64,000 bases of DNA from Eustoma russellianum (taxonomy: Eukaryota > Streptophyta > Magnoliopsida > Gentianales > Gentianaceae): the NCBI GenBank assembly GCA_036186865.1, contig AP025047.1:195820-259819 (forward strand). The letters are read 5' to 3'. Positions within the stretch are counted from its first letter, which is position 1. Every line of letters starts with the position of its first letter. Shown here piece by piece: positions 57,220 to 64,000 of this stretch. Under the pieces are notes generated by a model that saw only the letters and a program-made list of their open reading frames with translations, was not told the origin of the DNA and searched no databases. Made by a program: the position numbers and the translations under genes.

Positions 57220-60200
57220 ATGGATAACAGATATGAATCGTCAGAGCTTCTCAGGTATGTCTTCATTACATGCTCATAAACAGATGCCAAGGTTTTAGGT
57301 GGTTAATGACTATATATAAATATGTGGTTGATGGATGACAGAAATAAATGCGCTGCATGCTACCGCCAGTTCAACAAAATGGAGCACCTGGTGGAACATA
57401 TGAGGACTTCTTATCACTCAGTTCACGAGCCCATGTGTGGATTTTGTGGAAAACATTGTCGTTCTTTTGAATCCTTGAGAGAGCACCTTATTGGTATACA
57501 TACTTGTTTCTCTTCCCCCCCCCCCCCCCCCAATGCACAAAGACTTTCGGTCTATCAAACTCTAACCCACATGGTGCGATCACACCATGTACATTATTTT
57601 GAAGGGGGAAAAGTTTTTAATTTTTTTAAGACTCAAACATATTACATATACATTTTTTTTGAAACGATTAATCACACAAAATAGCGATTTATTGCCTTAG
57701 TTTTATATGATACTCCATATGTTCCAACATATAAGTCATCTTTGATATTTGAATATAGTATAAATTACACTAATTTAGAAAGTTAAAGTATACTTATATT
57801 TTTAGACTGATGGAGTATGATTATTTATAAAAACATATCACAATCCAGCATGCAGCATGCTCCATGGAGTAGTACATATATGTTTTTGGGTTGCTAAGAG
57901 AAAGTCGTGAATTTATGATGTTCAGGACCACTCCCCAAAGCAGAATGCGAAAGGGTGTTCAGGGACAGAGGATGCGACATTTGTTTGACTATCCTCGGCA
58001 GCAGGAGCTCTCTGAGGGCTCACAGAGACCATTGCCAGCTTCCTCGGACAAACAATGTAATTAACTTAGCATCTTTTTAAGTAATATATATTCGACTTGT
58101 AAAAAGAGGACCTGATGATTATGATTTATGAGCTGGATGATTGTTTTCTTGGTTACAGAGCATTCTGTACCGAATGGCAAACTTGGGAATTCAAGATGAT
58201 CTCCGAATAGAAAATAGTAGAGGAAAAGTGGTGGCACTGGCATGCAAAATGGTGGGTGGTGGCAGTGACGGGACCCTGGACCTTTGTGCTAGGGTCTGTT
58301 TGGTTGATGAGAACGAGAGGATACTTTTTCACGCCTACGTTAAACCACAACTCACTGTCACCAACTGCAGGTATGGTGTTTTCTTAAGCTCAACCATTTA
58401 AACTTTAAAAAGACAGAAAAATGAGAGAGAAAGAGAGAAGAAAAGTAAACCCACCAAGCCCCTGCATGCTTGAATCACCTCCTCCATGTATATTCTTCTT
58501 TCAAGAGTACTCACGAGAACATGTGTAAGCAAAAGGAAAAGAACAATATACCATATGTTCTTCCAAGGTATTCACAGTGACGTCCGTTGAGAATCCCACA
58601 TTGGCTAATTTGAGAAAAAAATGCATAGCTTATATGAGGATGAGGTACCACCACCCATTGCCTTAAGGTTTTGAGTGGATATGAGTCTCACCTTATGTAA
58701 GCTCAAGTTTCAACATGGTATCAGAACAGGTTTAAAAATGTGGACTCACCCCTTGCCTGGCCCATGGTTGGCCACTTAATGTTTCCCCTCACCTAAGTCT
58801 AGATGTTCATGTCTGGCTTGTGGTTTGTGATTGAGGGCGGGTTGTAAGGCGTGTGTGTATGTCAAGCCACGTTGGCACGCAAGGGCGGGTGTTGAGAATC
58901 CCACATTGGCTAATTTGAGAAAAAATGCATGGCTTATATGAGGATGAGGTATCACCACCCATTGGCTAATTTGAGAAAAAATGCATGATTTGTAAGGCGT
59001 GTGTGTATGTCAAGCCACGTTGCCACGCGAGGGCGGGTGTTGAGAATCCCACATTGGCTAATTTGAGAAAAAATGCATGGCTTATATGAGGATGAGGTAT
59101 CACCACCCATTGGCTAATTTGAGAAAAAATGCATGGTTTATATGAGGATGAGGTACCACCATCCATTGCCTTAAGGTTTTGAGTGGATATGAGTCTCACT
59201 TCATGTAAGCCCAAGTTTCAACAACATCCCAAGAAACACACTATGATAGATGATTTTGATGAAGAATTGTTACTCATTTCAGGTATGAAACGACAGGCAT
59301 AAGAGCAGAAAACTTACGAGATGCAATGCTCTTAAAACAAGTGCAAAGAAAGATTCAAGACTACTTGTGCAATGGAGAACCATCTTGGATGATCCGGTCA
59401 AGAGGAGGAAGAGCTCGCATACTTGTAGGTCATGGTCTGGATCATGATCTCAAGTGCTTAGAAGTAGATTATCCCAAAATAATGATCAGGTAAATTTCTT
59501 CAATTACTAACTAATTATGGCTTTTTACCATTAATTAATTTCGGTGGAGAGAATCCGACTAGCGTATGATAATTACCATGTTTATATTCTTAGGGATACT
59601 GCCCAATATCCGCCATTGATGAAAACAAGCAAGCTCAGCAACTCACTTAAATACTTGACAAAGGCCTACCTTGGGTATGACCTTTCCTGCTCATGTTAAT
59701 ACACGCTGCAACACACTTCTCCATGCATACTATAATGTGCCATATGTATATTAATCACTTGGGCCAGAATCTAAACAGGAAATTTTATTTTGCTTGAATC
59801 GATTGTGTTAGAATATGACCGCGAATATTACATTGCATGAAGCGCTCTCTTAAAGACAAAATTTCTCCCCTTACCAAAGAAGTATGTTTTCATCTTTACT
59901 CTTATATAGATACAATATACAAAAGTGGTTCTGACTCATTCATTGATATATGACTTGTTTATTAGAATACATGATCAAAAGCATATATACTCATATGTGT
60001 GTTATTTCAATAGTAAGAAAAAATCGGACATGGGATGAACAAAATCAAATAATATTATGTGAGCAGGTATGACATTCAAACGGGAATCCAAGATCCCTAT
60101 GAAGACTGTGTTGCAGCAATGAGACTTTACATAAGAATGAGATCCCAAAATCATAGGAGGACGGAGGAATACCCGATAGCCAGTGATCCTCAAAACCGGA

Positions 60201-60322
60201 ATAATTTTGCGCCATGGAGACAAAACGAGCTGGAGAGGATGTCTTCTGACAAATTGTTGGAGCTCTCCAGGTCCGATTACTACTGCTGGTGCTTGGATTC
60301 AAATGACAGCAACTACTACTGA
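57220..60322 (+). CDS. C2H2 zinc-finger protein with REXO4/ISG20-type exonuclease fold, seven exons
   Basis: Exons 57220-57254, 57342-57493, 57926-58056, 58159-58370, 59283-59489, 59594-59674 and 60067-60322 join in frame to 357 residues. Three zinc-finger-like units open the protein: C15/C18/H31/H37, C44/C47/H60, and C79/C82/H95 with H98 or C99. A 3'-5' exonuclease fold covers about 128-300: ALACKMVGGG, LCARVCLVDE, YVKP, GHGLDHDL, IRDTAQYPPL, DPYEDC. In active family members motif I is D-x-E; here it is A134-x-K136. The motif III His (before D-x3-D) is Gln281, while D232 and D286 remain. RNA or DNA digestion is therefore doubtful and a binding role is possible (inference). Intron 4 holds a TRIM element. 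AATAAA at 60369-60374 is a likely polyadenylation signal. Confidence 0.9.
57515..57531. repeat. poly-C run in intron 2 of the exonuclease-like gene
   Basis: About 17 consecutive C residues 20 bp after the donor site. Confidence 0.9.
58585..59223 (+). mobile_element. TRIM LTR retrotransposon, rearranged copy
   Basis: Flanks ACGTC (58580-58584) and ACATC (59224-59228) form a 4/5 target duplication. The first LTR is 58585-58715, followed at once by TGGTATCAGAACAGG, one base off the initiator-Met-tRNA primer site. The internal region matches the 9039-9527 element in reverse orientation. Instead of a single 3' LTR there are repeated LTR starts (near 58889 and 59038) with an internal block between them (58985-59035), a sign of unequal recombination or nested copying. 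It lies in intron 4 of the exonuclease-like gene. Confidence 0.85.
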
Positions 60323-61655
60323 ATGGAGAGAATGATATGTCGGTGGTTTTTTTTTTTTTTAGCAATTTAATAAATGTGGTGTATGTTATAATTGCTTACT
60401 GGGATTTGTGAATTGTTGCTTCATTACAACACTTGTTGTACGTTTTTCAAATAATATGATCTCATTTCTTTCATTCTGTTATAGTATTTATATAAGTAAA
60501 CATAATATTTACATGTGTTCGGTGACATATATACGTCCACGAGAAAATACATTGTAAATTCATTATTTAAATGTAGGATTACAACATCAGTATGTTAACC
60601 AGAACCAAAACTAAAAGCCCAAGTATTCATTGCGTATGCTACTCAGTTTCTTAGTGATTTGACACATTACAAATTTATAATATAAATAAATATATAAAAC
60701 AACCGAATCATCACATTAAAATATTATAGTAAATATCAAACGTTGATAAAAAGTAATAAAGAATCGAATCGCTAAATTCAAAACAAACTTAATAAGAAAT
60801 TATCAAAGGCCGAGAGAGATCAATTGCTTCATACTGCTTTATTCACTTGAAATTAGCATACAGTGCAGTTACTGGAGGAAAAAAAAAAGTCAGAATACAG
60901 ATTCCCTCGTAATACAGTATTCATTCCACCTCAAAAATATAATGAGATTGACTTATAACGTAGTGTTTATAATATGTCAAAACATCGGCTGTGGAGGGAA
61001 TAAGTTTGTCCACTTCATCCTAACTTTTTTTAAAAAAAAACATCGTATGTCATTTTGAAGCCCCCAAGAATGTACTTGTATTATCCACCCCTTCACATGA
61101 AGACTTTTTTTTTTTTTTTTTCAGCTTCTCAATCTTTAAGTCACTTTCATTCATAAGTTAAGTTTCTTATTACCCTTGTTGATTTACGTGTGATGTAAAT
61201 TCATAAGTTAAGCAAAATTGTCTAAAGCTTATTATGCTGTTGGTGCTTTATTTTTATTGTTATATTGTGAGAGTGATAACATGCATAAAAGAAACTAATC
61301 ATATTTGATCTATTTTTTTGTGATATGGGTTATTTGAAAGTGTGATTTCAATACTTCTTTAAAACCTATTTGGTAAAAGCTTTTCGGTAGAATTTTGTTG
61401 AAGTTGTGAAGAAGCAAAAAAAAATATTTCTTGCTTATGGTTGTTTTCGTTGATGTTGCACAAGCGTTCGTACAATAAGTTGTTGCTGCTGTAGTTGTTG
61501 CTTGCACTAGTTATTAGTGTAAGTGTTTGCTGTTGTTTTTGTTTTTCTATTGAAGATAATAAGAAAATTTATTGTTGAAAATCTACTTGAAAGCAAAATG
61601 GTAGTAGAGTATATTGAATAGATCCGAACCACTGTGTATCGCATGTCTTCATTCC
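60323..61655. other. 3' flank of the exonuclease-like gene, no further gene
   Basis: Polyadenylation signal at 60369-60374, then AT-rich DNA with only short frames. Confidence 0.5.
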
Positions 61656-61842
61656 TTGCTTCTTATCTAATTCTTTTTTTACTTTGGATAAATTTGAGTT
61701 GGCTTGAGTGAAATCGAGAAAAATCCAAAAATAGCTCTATTCACATTGATTCATTGCTTCTTATCTCATTCTTTTTCACTTTGGAAAAATTTGAGTTGGC
61801 TTGAGTGAAATCGAGAAAAATCCAAAAAATAGCTTTATTCAC
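61656..61842. repeat. tandem duplication, units about 90-98 bp
   Basis: Units 61656-61753 and 61754-61842 share TTGCTTCTTATCT, TTTGAGTTGGCTTGAGTG and AAATCGAGAAAAATCC. Confidence 0.88.
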
Positions 61843-61929
61843 CACCCTCTAGAGTGATTGTCACAAATCCAAAATTACCTGCATACAAAATAAAGGATGA
61901 TTGACCAAAGCACAGTCTCTCACATATTA

Positions 61930-62274
61930 TCTTATATATTTGATTGATCAAAGAGCAACTTGCTCTCACATATTATCCTATATATTTGATTAATCAAAGA
62001 GCAACTTGTCACATTTGATTAGCAGGGTCTACATATATCTCATATATTTGATTGGTCCTTGTGATCTTATATATTTGATTGGTCATGAAACAATTTGTCA
62101 AATTTAAGCAACTTGTGATCCTATATATTTGATTGATCAAAGAACAATTTGTCACTTTTAAGCAACTTGTGATTGGTGAAGGAGCAATTTGTCACATTTG
62201 ATTGGGCAAAATAAAGAGCCTACATGTATCTCATATATTTGATTGGTTTAAAGCATGGGGTGATTAACATAGAG

Positions 62275-62337
<63 letters not shown>

Positions 62338-62340
62338 ATT
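61930..62340. repeat. degenerate minisatellite with embedded (AT)n
   Basis: The unit TATATATTTGATTGRTCA, often followed by AAGAGCAACTTGTCAC, recurs at least seven times with variable spacing. A pure AT run occupies 62276-62334 and is itself followed by TTGATTGGTCA. It lies about 420 bp beyond the SWEET stop codon. Confidence 0.85.
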
Positions 62341-62755
62341 GGTCATAGGACTTAAAATTTGCATGTTTGTTTAATAATGTCATCAGGAGGCAAAGTGCCT
62401 ATAAAATTCTTTTAGTACTGAAGAGAAAATTGATACGGTAAAATGCATTTAACCCTTATTATTATACACACCTTGTCGGTCACGACAAGTGCATAAATTT
62501 TAAAACAGTGTAATTTTGTAACTACTTTTTTTACCTAATAAAGATTGCAAAAATATAAAACTCCAGAATTGGTGAAGAACCATAAACTTTTGGAACATAT
62601 GGAAAGTCTAACAACATCCTCTTCTGTTTTCTGACCAGAGAGGAAAAAAAAATCACGACGACAAGAAATCTACGAGAAGGCAAAAAGCCCTTTGGACTTT
62701 GCCGAGGGAAGCATTGGATTTGGGGGGGCTGGGGTTGTTTGTGGATGTGGAGGAA

Positions 62756-63684
62756 TCACACAGCAGCCCTGGTGGGTAGCTGGACTTCAGACCGAGCCTT
62801 TCTCTTTTCTTCATTTGGGCGGTACAAAAACCACAACACGAGCTGGCTGAATCCAAGAATTGCTCCAACTCCATTTCCAGTCTGTTTGGTTATTAACATC
62901 AAGAAACAAGTTTAACTCAACAACAAACTTTAAACACAATCCAGGATAAAGAATCAAGACTAAATCGAGCTTATAAGTACCAAGATATATGGATCAAGTT
63001 TGACTAGGAGAGCGTATATTGCCCAGACGAGCCCATTGGCGAAACCAGCAAAGCACACCCAGAAAGGCATGAACTCGGCACTTTTTGTTTTGATCACTTG
63101 TCTCTGTAGAACCAATGTAGAGTTAAATAAGAATTGTATGTGTATGAACATCTTGTGTAATTACCAGTGACATGATTTATAGCTAACAAACATATACTTA
63201 CCATGATAGACAGTGGAGATCCGTAAAGGATAATACCGAATATGACCGAGAGGATACCAACGAACATGGATCTTCTTTCATGGGTTTTAAAGGCTAGGAT
63301 ATCGATCACCGCCATGATAGTAAAGAAGACAAGTTCTGCTCCAAGAATACCGACGACTTTAAACTGAAAAGGGGATTGAGCAAATATCAAAGTTCATTTA
63401 TAATTAGGGGAATCAGAAAATTGATCTAACAAAAGGAAACAGTGATGCAGAGGATGTTAAAGTGTACCCTCATCTTCTTATCAGTGTAGGCAAAGTAAAC
63501 ACAGAGGAAGAATAGTTCCAACGCAAGCCCAATGCTATTGATGCTAACGACGAGCCAACTGTCCGGGTGGTTGAATGGTAATCCATAGAATACCCAGAAG
63601 GCACAATTCAACACTGCTGCAAGGTATGGATATGGATGGAAATCCTCCACAGACTTATTCTTCCAAATTCTATAAAAAGTTGGC
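62756..63684 (-). CDS. SWEET sugar transporter (MtN3/saliva family), clade II-like, 5' end missing
   Basis: Four exons are inside the window: 63684-63468, 63363-63202, 63103-62981 and 62881-62756, in frame, giving about 200 residues to the stop. The earlier one or two exons (first helices) lie past 64000. SWEETs are seven-helix sugar uniporters. Visible are the end of the first MtN3 repeat (PTFYRIWKNKSVEDFHPYPY, then GLPFNHPDSWLVVSIN), the linker helix (VVGILGAELVFFTIMA), and the second MtN3 repeat (YGSPLSIM, VIKTKSAEFMPFWVCF, GLVWAIYALL, GNGVGAILGFSQLVLW). The tail is short (RPNEEKRKARSEVQLPTRAAV). The NKSVEDFHPYPY form and short tail fit hexose-type clade II (SWEET4-8), but substrate is inferred. 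Plasma-membrane location is usual for the family. Confidence 0.9.
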
Positions 63685-64000
63685 CTGCATATTAAATCTA
63701 TTAGAATCAAATTCTAATACCATCCAAATTCTACAAAATTCATTCTAAACGAACTCAACTCAAACTTTAAACAAGCCAAGTTCGAATAGCTTGTTTGAAC
63801 TCGATTTGCATGCAGGGTAGTTGTTTGACATATTTTGTCAAGCTTTTAGTGAAAAAAGCTTTACCAAGAAAGAATAATTAGCTGTCCAAGTATTTTGTGT
63901 AGCAATGAGATTAAAGGATAAGATCATGAACGTTTAGACATCCATAAAAAGAGAAGTATGTTTGCAGATATAAACAAGCAAAATATCCTTAGATAGTAAG
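63685..64000 (-). other. intron of the SWEET gene running off the window
   Basis: Sequence upstream of the acceptor ATATGCAG at 63685. No SWEET N-terminal exon is found here. Confidence 0.7.

Overview
The window is nuclear DNA from a flowering plant, most likely a eudicot. It is AT-rich, its genes have many short exons with GT-AG introns, and its proteins are plant types: a SWEET sugar carrier, a peroxisomal monodehydroascorbate reductase, a CPYC glutaredoxin and a plant STE20-like kinase. Transposon debris fills the gaps and many introns. One short element family ends in TTG repeats like the TS-type SINEs of asterids; that hints at an asterid but does not prove it.

Layout. 1-4144: right part of a hAT transposon with an apparently intact two-exon transposase on the minus strand. 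8356-10669: glutaredoxin (+), four exons. 11540-11890: Ty1-copia remnant. 13704-18355: monodehydroascorbate reductase, MDAR4-like (+), seven exons. 19494-19988: an uncharacterised Cys-rich protein (-), possibly with a distant 5' leader exon near 23.7-23.95 kb. 24.3-29.0 kb: repeats, including a diverged segmental duplication. 29106-39356: STE20-like kinase (-), 20 coding exons. 42-57 kb: mobile-element territory, with two long-TIR elements, a probable solo LTR, a P4-ATPase pseudogene fragment, a tRNA-like SINE and a decayed plant-mobile-domain gene. 57220-60322: C2H2 zinc-finger/exonuclease-fold protein (+), seven exons. 62756-63684: last four exons of a SWEET transporter (-), running off the right edge.

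The exon models for glutaredoxin, MDAR4, kinase, exonuclease-like and SWEET were built by hand from splice signals and reading phase, and every junction keeps frame. Glutaredoxin and MDAR4 are neighbours with linked redox roles. From memory, the set glutaredoxin-C2 / MDAR4 / exonuclease-family / clade II SWEET also lies together in two paralogous Arabidopsis segments, so this looks like a conserved block.

Most notable observations: two copies of a 276-bp SINE-like element, each with a long target-site duplication; two TRIM retrotransposons sitting in introns; an 80-bp tandem duplication that copies a splice acceptor in the kinase gene; and an exonuclease-fold protein that lacks the expected catalytic residues. 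No clearly new multi-gene system was seen.
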